A DNA stretch of 64,000 nt, taken from contig NZ_CP085327.1 in the NCBI RefSeq assembly GCF_020614375.1, positions 1,116,001 to 1,180,000 of the forward strand. The letters are read 5' to 3'. Made by a program: the position numbers and the translations under genes. The first letter of the stretch is position 1. Every line of letters begins with the position of its first letter. Shown here in pieces: positions 8,379 through 15,672 of this stretch. The notes beneath the pieces were generated by a model. The model had not been told where the DNA came from and ran no database searches. It saw nothing but the letters and a program-made list of their open reading frames with translations. This DNA comes from Haladaptatus salinisoli. GTDB taxonomy: Archaea; Halobacteriota; Halobacteria; Halobacteriales; Haladaptataceae.

Positions 8379-9880
8379 GAGGGGCGAAGACGGACGGAAC
8401 GGAGACGAAAGATTGGCTGGCGCACCGGGCGGGAATCTCGCCGGACGCGACCGCCGTCGTCGAAGCCGAAGACGGAACCGAGCGGACGTACGCCGAACTC
8501 GATTCGGCGGTCGAGGAGACGGCCGGACGGCTCGCCGGGCTAGGCCTCCGCGCGGGCGACCACCTCGGCGTCCTGATGGAGACCCGGATGGCGGCGGTCC
8601 GACTCGTCCACGCCGCGATGCGACTCGGCTGCGTGCTGGTCCCGCTGAACGTTCGACTCGCCGCGCCCGAACTCCGGCGGCAGGTCGCGGCGACCGACCC
8701 GTCGGCGCTCGTTTGCGAAACCGACACCGAGTCGGTCGCCCGAGACGTCGCCGGGGACGTACCCGTGGTCTCGGTCGACCCCTCCGACGGGGCGACGCTC
8801 GCCGAGTGTAAGCGAGCGACCTTCGACCCGGCGGCGTGGGCGCGCGACGACCCGCAGGTGATGCTGTTCACGTCGGGGACGACCGGGAATCCGAAGGCCG
8901 TCGTCCTCACGACGGGGAACCTGCTTTCGAGCGCCGTCGCCTCCGCGTTCCGGTTGGGCGTTCTCCCCGACGACCGCTGGCACCTCTGCCTCTCGACGTA
9001 CCACATGGGCGGTCTCGCGCCGCTCCTGCGTTCGACGCTGTACGGAACGACGGTCGTCGTACAGGAGGGGTTCGACCCCGAGAAAACGCTGTCGCACCTC
9101 CGGGAGCACGGGGCGACCGGCGTCTCGCTCGTGCCGACGATGCTCCGCCGACTGTTGGAGGAGGGCGACCTCCCCGACTCGCTGCGGTTCGTCCTCCTCG
9201 GCGGCGCGCCCGCACGGGACGACCTCGTCGAGGAGTGCGAAGCGCGGGGCGTGCCGGTCTGCCCGACCTACGGGATGACCGAGACCGCCTCGCAGATCGC
9301 CACCGCCCGCCCCGAGGAGGCGTTCTCCCGCGTCGGCACGGTCGGACGACCGCTGCTGTTCACGGAGGTGACGGTCGTGGACGGGGACGACGACCCCGTT
9401 CCGGCGGGCGAACCGGGCGAACTCGTCGTCTCCGGGCCGACCGTGATGGCGGGTTACTACGGCAATCCGAGCGCGACCGAGGAGGCGTTCGGGGAGTACG
9501 GTCTGCGCACGGGAGACGTGGGCTACCGCGACGAAGGCGGCCGAATCTGGGTGCTGAATCGGCGTTCCGACCGCATCGTCACGGGCGGCGAGAACGTCGA
9601 TCCCGGCGAGGTCGTCGAGGTGCTGCTGGAACACCCCGAAATCCGCGAGGCCGCGGTCGCGGGCGTCGCGGACGACGAGTGGGGAGAGCGGGTCGGCGCG
9701 CTGGTGGTTCCGGAGGCCGACGGGGAGGTGACGCTCGAATCGATTCGCGCCTTCTGCGACGGGCGACTCGCCGGCTACAAACGACCGCGCCTGCTCGAAA
9801 CCGCCGAGGAACTGCCCCGAACCGCGTCGGGGACGGTCGACCGCGAGGCGGTCCGCGAGCGACTCCGCCACGACTCCTGA
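8375..9880 (+). CDS. menE: o-Succinylbenzoate-CoA ligase
   Basis: ANL-superfamily adenylating enzyme (501 residues) making o-succinylbenzoyl-CoA, the substrate of MenB. The ATP-binding TSGTTGNPK is at 166-174 and YGMTETAS at 299-306. The C-terminal GYKRPR region, followed by LPRTASGTVDREAV, supplies the usual lysine-bearing lid. The ATG at 8375 overlaps the menC stop. Third gene of the operon, with no further men gene downstream. Confidence 0.93.
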   Translation: MRGAKTDGTETKDWLAHRAGISPDATAVVEAEDGTERTYAELDSAVEETAGRLAGLGLRAGDHLGVLMETRMAAVRLVHAAMRLGCVLVPLNVRLAAPELRRQVAATDPSALVCETDTESVARDVAGDVPVVSVDPSDGATLAECKRATFDPAAWARDDPQVMLFTSGTTGNPKAVVLTTGNLLSSAVASAFRLGVLPDDRWHLCLSTYHMGGLAPLLRSTLYGTTVVVQEGFDPEKTLSHLREHGATGVSLVPTMLRRLLEEGDLPDSLRFVLLGGAPARDDLVEECEARGVPVCPTYGMTETASQIATARPEEAFSRVGTVGRPLLFTEVTVVDGDDDPVPAGEPGELVVSGPTVMAGYYGNPSATEEAFGEYGLRTGDVGYRDEGGRIWVLNRRSDRIVTGGENVDPGEVVEVLLEHPEIREAAVAGVADDEWGERVGALVVPEADGEVTLESIRAFCDGRLAGYKRPRLLETAEELPRTASGTVDREAVRERLRHDS

Positions 9881-10015
9881 ACCCGCGGACCGACGGAGCG
9901 GGAGAGGCAGACCCCGTCTTCCGCGTCCACGTCGACTCGCTGTCGGCGGGGGACGCGTAAGCGGCGGCGACGACCGGCGACGAATCTTTTATTCGGTGCC
10001 CTCCTACCGTACCAC

Positions 10016-10717
10016 GTGTGTACACTCATCGTCGCGTGGCGGGTGTTCGACGGCGCGCCGGTCGTCGCCGCCGCGAACCGGGACGAAGCCCCCTCGCGCC
10101 CGTCGCGTCCGCCCGGAATTCTCGACCGCGACCCGACCGTCGTCGCGCCGCAGGACGAGGAGGCGGGAGGGACGTGGATCGGCTACAACGAGCACGGGTT
10201 GTTCGTCGGGGTGACGAACCGCCGGAGCGATATCGAGGGTGAACGCTCGCGCGGGTTGTTGGTTCGTGATACGCTGGCCCGCGAATCCGCGGCGGACGCC
10301 CTCCGATTCGTCCACGACGAACTCGCGGAGCGGCGGTTCGCGGGGTTCAACCTGTTCATCGCGGACGCGGAGGAAGCGACCCTGCTGGAGTGGGACGGCA
10401 TCCTCGAAACGACGCACCTGGATCCGGGAATCCACGTCGTCGTCAACGAGGGGTTGAACGACGCCGCGCCGAAGGCCGAGCGCATCCGGGCCGAGGCCCA
10501 TCCCGAACCGAGCGAGGACGTGTCGCTCCCCGAGTGGCGCGACCGGGTGAAAGCGGTGCTCCGCGACCACGACGTCGGCGCGTGCGTCCACGGCGACGGG
10601 TACGGAACTCGCTCGTCGTCCATCGTCACCGTCGACGCCGACGGCGACGGAAGGTACGAGTTCGCCGACGGACCGCCCTGCGAGACGCCGTACGAGGACG
10701 CGGAAAGTCACCTTTAA
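10016..10717 (+). CDS. TANGO2/NRDE family protein
   Basis: A 233-residue member of the NRDE (TANGO2) family, recognised by its start MCTLIVAWR, with Cys at position 2, and by NRDE at 21-24. It then follows the family pattern with GGTWIGYNEHGLFVGVTNR in the first third. The GTG at 10016 is the only start that keeps Cys2. TANGO2-like proteins have been linked to heme handling and oxidative stress in other organisms; in archaea the role is unknown. The family may share the Ntn-hydrolase fold. Its stop overlaps the promoter of the next gene. Confidence 0.85.
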   Translation: MCTLIVAWRVFDGAPVVAAANRDEAPSRPSRPPGILDRDPTVVAPQDEEAGGTWIGYNEHGLFVGVTNRRSDIEGERSRGLLVRDTLARESAADALRFVHDELAERRFAGFNLFIADAEEATLLEWDGILETTHLDPGIHVVVNEGLNDAAPKAERIRAEAHPEPSEDVSLPEWRDRVKAVLRDHDVGACVHGDGYGTRSSSIVTVDADGDGRYEFADGPPCETPYEDAESHL

Positions 10718-10740
10718 ACGCCCGCCCATCCCAGTATGGG
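10713..10740 (+). promoter_or_regulatory. Leaderless promoter with CCCAT-N6-ATGGG inverted repeat
   Basis: TTTAAA at 10713-10718 is centred about 28 bases before the ATG at 10744, the spacing of a leaderless haloarchaeal promoter. Arms CCCAT (10725-10729) and ATGGG (10736-10740) cover the predicted transcription start, a typical place for autorepression by the encoded winged-helix protein. Confidence 0.45.
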
Positions 10741-10743
10741 AAC

Positions 10744-11094
10744 ATGAGCACGGCAACGTCCGAGGAAGACCTCACCGAGGACGAGTACGCGGGACTCGAA
10801 CTCGTCCGCGAGACGGGCGGTATCCACCAGAGCGACTTCTGGAAGCAACTCGACGTTTCGTCGCGGAAGGGGAGTCGAATCATCGAGTCGCTGGTGGAAA
10901 AGGAACTCGTCCAGCGACAGGAGACCGTCTACGACGGCCACAACACCTACTTCGTCACGCCCGCCGCGAGGGACCTCGACTTCTCGTTGCTGATGGCGGG
11001 CGACATGCTCTCGCCGTTCATCGGGGAGGAGGAGATCGACCCCGAGAGCGACGCTTTCTCGCAGTGGATAATGAACCTCGCCTACGAGGAGTAG
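10744..11094 (+). CDS. Small winged-helix transcriptional regulator
   Basis: A 116-residue single-domain DNA-binding protein. Residues 10-75 form a MarR/Lrp-like winged helix: ELVRETGGIHQSDFWKQLDV, then SSRKGSRIIESLVEKELVQR as the recognition part, followed by a wing with YDGHNTYFVT. The C-terminal tail is acidic (GEEEIDPESD). Related haloarchaeal proteins are labelled HTH or MarR-family regulators. Targets unknown; an inverted repeat over its own promoter suggests autoregulation. Confidence 0.8.
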   Translation: MSTATSEEDLTEDEYAGLELVRETGGIHQSDFWKQLDVSSRKGSRIIESLVEKELVQRQETVYDGHNTYFVTPAARDLDFSLLMAGDMLSPFIGEEEIDPESDAFSQWIMNLAYEE

Positions 11095-11282
11095 CGCACG
11101 ACGCGCCTTTTCGCGCGAACGCCGAGCAGAACGCCGGTCAGTGGCGACGCCGACCGACTCGTTTTCCGTCGTTGCGACGCGAACCAGCGACCCGCCGAAT
11201 CCGACGCGTCCTCACTCGTCGGGACGCGCCGAGGGGCGCGGCGGAAAACCGATTCCGCGCCCGGCGGGTCGCTAGCGGCGGT

Positions 11283-12731
11283 TCAGTCCTCCTTCGAGGA
11301 CTTCTCGCGGAGGCGTTCCGTCGGCGATCCGAAGCGTCGTAGGACGAACCAGCGCATCTCCGCGCCGGCCCACATGAGCGCGACGACGAGTCCGATGACG
11401 ATGGCGAACAGCTCCGGAACGCCGAGCCAGACCGGCGTGATGTACATCAGGCCGTTCAGGTACTTTCCGGGGATGAACGACTTCACCGTGATCCAGAATC
11501 GGTCGCCCAGCGTCCCCGTCCTCGTCGCCAATCCGGCGCTCTTGGCGCTCTCGCCGCCCGTGCTCTCGTCGCCCGTTCCGAGGCGTTCGGCCTCGTACGG
11601 GAAGGCGATGTTAACGCTCCAGACGATATCCCCCTTCTCGTTCACCTCGAAGACCCGGTTCCCGTTCGAGTCGGCGATGAGGGTGTGTTCGTTCGGGAGA
11701 CGGTCCGCGTCGCGGGGCCACTGCATCCGCGCGTCGCGCCACGTCCACGTGCGCGTCCACTCGCCGTTCTCGCGCTGGTACTCGACCACGCGGTTGTTCT
11801 CGCTGTCGGCGACGATGGCCGCAGGGCCGCCGTTCGACGAGTTGATGAAGTCGGGGTTGTGCTGCTCGTAGAGGATGTTGTAGTTGTTCTCCTCGCCGAG
11901 CGTCCAGTTCCTGACGAGTCCGTCGCGGGTCAGGAACACGACGCGGTCGTGGTTACGCGCGCTGACCATCAACCGCCCGTCTTCGAGCACTTCGACGTCG
12001 TTGATGTGGCTCCAGTCCTTGGGATACGGACCGCCGGTCTTCGACGTCGAGAACGCGTCGCTGGCGTTCCACGTCCAGACTATCTCGTCGGTCTTCGTGT
12101 TCGCGATGAAGGCGCGGTCGAGGTAGATGTCCGCCACGGCGACGTGCGTTTCGTTGATGCGGTCGACGTCGTGGTAGCGGGACGCCTCCTTGCCCGGCGT
12201 TCGCTGCGACCACACCCGCGTCACCTCGCCGGTCGTGAGGTTGACGCGCTCGAATCCGTTTCGCGTGCACGCTCCGATGTCGCCGTGCACCTCGAAGTAC
12301 TCGTTCCACGTCTCGTTGTCGACGGCGTACGCGCTGTGATTCCACGTCGTGGGACACTCCTCCGGGTCGAGGTGATCCGCGTATGAGTACTCGACGGTCG
12401 CCCGAGTGCCGGGGACGGGGTCGACGTCCCAGTAACGCGTGTGCGAGTCGTTGTAGTAGAGGACGCTTCCGTCGGGATTGAACGCGACCAGTTCGGCGCG
12501 CGCCCGCGGTCCCTCGCTCTGCTGGCCGCGCCACGAGTTCGAGTCCGTGGCGACGACCGTGATGTTGTCGCGCGGCGGGGCGATCGGTTCGCGCGTCGTC
12601 ACCCCGTCCGCGCCGAGGTGTTGTTCGAACGTCGTATCGGATTTCGCGGTTGCGTACCCGTATCCGACCGGAAGAACGGAGAGTATCAGTAGCACCGCAA
12701 ACGCGGCGCGAAGACGAGACCTCGAAACCAT
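11283..12731 (-). CDS. Arylsulfotransferase-like beta-propeller membrane protein
   Basis: About 482 residues from the ATG at 12731. An N-terminal hydrophobic segment (about 8-28) is followed by a long external domain with repeated blades: WTWNASDAFS, WSHINDVEVLEDGRLMVSAR, NPDFINSSNGGPAAIVADSENNR and ADRLPNEHTLIADSNGNRVF resemble the haloarchaeal arylsulfotransferase (ASST)-type propeller. A second membrane span near the C-terminus (LFAIVIGLVVALMWAG) is followed by a basic cytoplasmic tail. Bacterial ASST transfers sulfate between phenolic compounds; whether this protein is catalytic is unclear, and I did not confirm the catalytic His. A second start three codons upstream is possible. Confidence 0.75.
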   Translation of the reverse strand: MVSRSRLRAAFAVLLILSVLPVGYGYATAKSDTTFEQHLGADGVTTREPIAPPRDNITVVATDSNSWRGQQSEGPRARAELVAFNPDGSVLYYNDSHTRYWDVDPVPGTRATVEYSYADHLDPEECPTTWNHSAYAVDNETWNEYFEVHGDIGACTRNGFERVNLTTGEVTRVWSQRTPGKEASRYHDVDRINETHVAVADIYLDRAFIANTKTDEIVWTWNASDAFSTSKTGGPYPKDWSHINDVEVLEDGRLMVSARNHDRVVFLTRDGLVRNWTLGEENNYNILYEQHNPDFINSSNGGPAAIVADSENNRVVEYQRENGEWTRTWTWRDARMQWPRDADRLPNEHTLIADSNGNRVFEVNEKGDIVWSVNIAFPYEAERLGTGDESTGGESAKSAGLATRTGTLGDRFWITVKSFIPGKYLNGLMYITPVWLGVPELFAIVIGLVVALMWAGAEMRWFVLRRFGSPTERLREKSSKED

Positions 12732-12861
12732 ACGACACACTTCACTAGCGGGAGGTTAATCTTTCCGGCACGGTATCAGACGGATGCATGACATCGACTA
12801 TCACGGACGAGCGTCCCTCGGCCGTGCTCGGGGCGTTCCCCGAAGCGTCGCCGACCGAACG

Positions 12862-13308
12862 TTACTCGCGGCCGACGACACGCTCCAGTCGTTCGAGCAG
12901 TTCCTCGTCCGAACGTGGCGAGTCGTCCGACGCGTTACCATCGCCCCCGTCGGCGGAATCGCCCCGGCGAGAACGTTCTCCGCTCGCGACGGCGCGCAGT
13001 TCGTCTTCGAGGGCGCGTCCGAGCAGGCGACCGAACTCGCGGCCGAGGAGCGAACCGATTCGCGCTCCGAGGCTCCCGCCCGAACGACGCTCCGCCGACC
13101 GCGATTCGGTCTCGCCGCCCCGCGAGCCCGAGCGCGTCGATAGACTCAGTTCCACTTCGTCCAAACCGACGGACAGGTCGTCTACGTCCGCCGTCACGCC
13201 GGAGAGGTCGAGGGACAACCCGCCGAGTCCGAGACGGAACCGACGACCGCTTCCGCCGCCTTCGTCGTCCGTCGCCCTCCCTTCGTTCGCGTTCTCTCCC
13301 TCACTCAT
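12862..13308 (-). CDS. Hypothetical acidic, glycine-rich protein
   Basis: Unrecognised 148-residue protein. The first 25 residues are acidic and disordered. A regular hydrophobic/Asp repeat follows (LGLGGLSLDLSGVTADVDDL), then a Ser/Arg-rich linker, a helical block (GARIGSLLGREFGRLLGRAL) and a terminal helix with DEELLERLERVVG. The composition is that of real haloarchaeal proteins, while the opposite strand gives a serine-rich shadow. It lies between two minus-strand genes but has no clear operon partner. Confidence 0.6.
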   Translation of the reverse strand: MSEGENANEGRATDDEGGGSGRRFRLGLGGLSLDLSGVTADVDDLSVGLDEVELSLSTRSGSRGGETESRSAERRSGGSLGARIGSLLGREFGRLLGRALEDELRAVASGERSRRGDSADGGDGNASDDSPRSDEELLERLERVVGRE

Positions 13309-13412
13309 GTCGAGTCACGTCGGACGCTACCGACCGTAATCGCCACGCCGTCGTTACTACTGTAGCTTTCGCCCCCGAACGGTCGGGAGGCGAAAATCGC
13401 GGAAGAGGCGGC

Positions 13413-13961
13413 TCAGCCGCGCAACTGGTCGTCCAGTCCCCACTTCTCGGCCCGGCGTTCCGCCTCCTCCCGCGCCTGTTCCTGTATGGCGGCGATTTTC
13501 TCGTCGTCGTCGAGAAACGCCTCCAGCGCGCTGGGCGGAGCGGAGCGGTCGCCGGACGCCGACCGCTCCGCCGGTGCGCGCGAGCGCGTCCGCTCGGCCA
13601 GTTCCGGGTCTCCCGCCAATCGCTCGGCGGGCATCCCCGGGGGAACCCGTCGCTCGTCAGCTTCGTGAACCGCGGCGAGTTCGTCCGAGGGCAGTCGCCG
13701 GAGGTCGACGCTGTAGGGGCCGGGCACCGCGAGGTCGGCCAGCGCCTCCGGGCCGCCGCGATCGGTTCCGGTGTGGTACGCGAGCACCGGCACGCCCGCC
13801 TCGAAGGTCAGCACGCCCCGACCGTCCGCGTCGAGGAGGAGCGCGTCCTGCGGTTCGAACACGGCGTAGCCGGTCAGTTCGCGCTCCGCGGCGGCGACGA
13901 GCGCGGCCGCCGGGTCGCTGACGACGCGGGAACGAACGAGTTCGCCACGCGGGAGCCTCAT
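13413..13961 (-). CDS. Hypothetical partner of the MinD-like ATPase
   Basis: Unrecognised 182-residue protein whose ATG (13961) overlaps the stop of the MinD-like gene by four bases, so the two are translationally coupled. Residues 1-90 look beta-rich (ERELTGYAVFEPQDALLLDA, VLTFEAGVPVLAYHTGTDR). The second half is helical and charged, ending in DDDEKIAAIQEQAREEAERR and a tryptophan-containing tail. Coupling suggests it is a cargo or regulator of the ATPase. Confidence 0.75.
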   Translation of the reverse strand: MRLPRGELVRSRVVSDPAAALVAAAERELTGYAVFEPQDALLLDADGRGVLTFEAGVPVLAYHTGTDRGGPEALADLAVPGPYSVDLRRLPSDELAAVHEADERRVPPGMPAERLAGDPELAERTRSRAPAERSASGDRSAPPSALEAFLDDDEKIAAIQEQAREEAERRAEKWGLDDQLRG

Positions 13962-14731
13962 GGCGAGTCGGGGATGACCGCGCTCCGAAAGCGCTCGGCG
14001 ACGTCCGCCGATTCGCCCGTCCGAACGTCGAGCGCGGCGGCGGCCTCGCGGTAGGCGCGCGCCGCCGCGCTCTCGGGTGCGTACGCGAGGAGGGGTTCGC
14101 CCGCCCGTCGCGCGGCGCGCGCCGCGTCGTCGTCGGGAACCGCGGCGAGCGTCGGGCCGCCGAAGTACCGTTCGCTCTTGTCCGCGACCGCCGCCACGTT
14201 CTCGTCCTCGTGAACCTTGTTGAACAGCACGCCCGCCGTCTCCGTGCCGTACGACCGCGCGTACTCTTGGACTTTCAAGCCGTCGCTGAGGGAGGGAATC
14301 GTCGGCTGTAGCACGACGACGACTCGGTCGGCGAGGACGACGGGGAGGACGGCGCTCTTGCTTCCGAGCGCCGCGGGCGAGTCGAGCAAGAGCACGTCCG
14401 TCTCGGCCGCGAGGTCGGCGACCACGTCCTGCAGACGGTCGGGATCGGCGCGCTCGAACGCGGACAGGCTCGTTCCGCAGGGGACGACCCGCATCCCGAA
14501 GCGTTCGTAGACGGCGTCCTCGACCTCCGCGCCGCACTCGTCGACGAGGAGGTCGTGAAGCGTGGTTTCCGCGTCGGTCAGTCCGGCGTGGAAGAGCAGA
14601 TTCGCCATCCCCGTGTCGGCGTCCACGACCGTCACGTCGTACTCCTCGGACAGCGCCATCCCGAGCGAAAGCGTGCTCGTGGTCTTCCCGGTGCCACCTT
14701 TGCCGCTCGCAATCGCAAACGCCTCGACCAT
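13958..14731 (-). CDS. MinD/ParA-family ATPase
   Basis: Deviant-Walker-A ATPase (257 residues) of the SIMIBI class. The KGGTGKTT motif is at 11-18, the switch region DADTGMANLLFHAGL follows at about 38-52, and a Walker B-like DVLLLDSPAALG lies near 110. Such proteins position envelope or motility machinery in haloarchaea. There is no obvious C-terminal membrane-targeting helix. It heads a two-gene operon with the coupled hypothetical protein. Which MinD paralogue it is cannot be told here. Confidence 0.88.
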   Translation of the reverse strand: MVEAFAIASGKGGTGKTTSTLSLGMALSEEYDVTVVDADTGMANLLFHAGLTDAETTLHDLLVDECGAEVEDAVYERFGMRVVPCGTSLSAFERADPDRLQDVVADLAAETDVLLLDSPAALGSKSAVLPVVLADRVVVVLQPTIPSLSDGLKVQEYARSYGTETAGVLFNKVHEDENVAAVADKSERYFGGPTLAAVPDDDAARAARRAGEPLLAYAPESAAARAYREAAAALDVRTGESADVAERFRSAVIPDSP

Positions 14732-15021
14732 CGTCTTAGACTCCGGTCGTCATCGGTTAAAAATTCGTGCCCTTCGACCGCGAAAGAGACGGTGACCGTC
14801 GACCGGGTGGGACGGACGCGCACGAAAGGGAGACCGCCCTCGGCCATCGAGAGGTGCGACGACGCGGACGGTGCGCCGTAACGCACCGTCCGCACACCGG
14901 TCGAGCGGCGGCGACCGGTCCGAGGGTCGAAGGTTCGAATCGACCGTCCGCGCGCTTCCCTCCGATCCGTCTGCGATTCTCGCCGTACGAGAGTTCGATA
15001 GTATATAAATCGCGTATTTAA
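14732..15021. other. Intergenic region without recognisable gene
   Basis: Covers the promoter area of the MinD-like gene (AT-rich ttaaaaattc at about 14757-14766). At the right end is a strong TATA-like gtatataaat (15001-15010), followed by no start codon in a sensible place. The promoter at 15001 may be left over from the decayed gene that follows. Confidence 0.4.
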
Positions 15022-15425
15022 TCCGTCAGCGTCGAGACGAAATTCGATATCGTTTTCAAGCGGCAGTACGGTAGCACATCGCATGGGGTCCCCGAAAAGG
15101 GACCCGACGGCCCCACCGCTCGCGCGCGTGCCGACCCATCCGGCGCGCGGAGTTAGCCGGCGTTCTCGCGGACAACCTCGGCGAGAACTTTGGCCCGACC
15201 GAACTCGTCAACCGCGCCGGAAACGCGGCGAGTACGTGGGCGGCTCGCCGCGACGACCGCCTCGAACCGGCCGAAAAGACCGAGGCGTGGGGTGCGCATC
15301 CGGGGCACACGCTCGCTTCGACGGCCTACGCCCTACCGCTTCGGCGATCGTCCGAGGACCGGAACGCGATTCTCCACGAACCGAGCGACCTACTGTCGGA
15401 CGTCATCGGCGGCGTTCCCCGATGA
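15022..15425 (+). pseudogene. Decayed, frameshifted coding remnant
   Basis: Two adjoining reading frames both show strong haloarchaeal third-position G/C bias, but neither has a start codon. The first is open from 15022 to a stop at 15153 (reads VPEKGPDGPTARARADPSGA). The second continues from about 15147 to the TGA at 15423-15425 (reads AELAGVLADNLGENFGPTEL, then VNRAGNAASTWAARRDDRLE, ending SDLLSDVIGGVPR). Joined near 15147 they look like one acidic protein that lost its start and suffered a frameshift. Parent family not recognised. Confidence 0.45.
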
Positions 15426-15500
15426 GAGCACGCGACGCCGGTTAATGATTTTGTTCGACTGTTTGCTATAATTGTTATTAGTTATGTATTATTTAAAAAA

Positions 15501-15506
15501 TTATAA
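15501..15506 (+). promoter_or_regulatory. TATA element of the 45-residue membrane peptide gene
   Basis: TTATAA lies about 31 bases before the ATG at 15535, inside an AT-rich block (15440-15510) that stands out from the GC-rich surroundings. The spacing fits a leaderless transcript, so the peptide has its own promoter. Confidence 0.45.
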
Positions 15507-15534
15507 TTCGTGAGAGACTCATCTTTCATTCGCG

Positions 15535-15672
15535 ATGGCACAGGAGAACACGCCGGGCGACTACTTGGCAAAGCACCCACGAGTGATCGGCGCGCTGTTC
15601 GCGCTCAGCGTCGCGCTGATGCACGCAGGAAACGTCCTCGCAAACGCGGGCGGGTCGGAGGGCGGACCGTAA
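15535..15672 (+). CDS. 45-residue single-span membrane peptide (DUF7503-like)
   Basis: ATG at 15535, stop TAA at 15670-15672. It reads MAQENTPGDYLAKHPRVIGA, then LFALSVALMHAGNVLANAGG, then SEGGP. A 15-residue polar head is followed by one hydrophobic helix and a glycine-rich tail. The NTPGDYLAKHPR head matches, as I recall, a family of tiny haloarchaeal proteins called DUF7503. It ends directly against the stop codon of the CHAT protease gene on the other strand. Function unknown; a membrane-acting effector or substrate of the protease is possible. Confidence 0.75.
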   Translation: MAQENTPGDYLAKHPRVIGALFALSVALMHAGNVLANAGGSEGGP

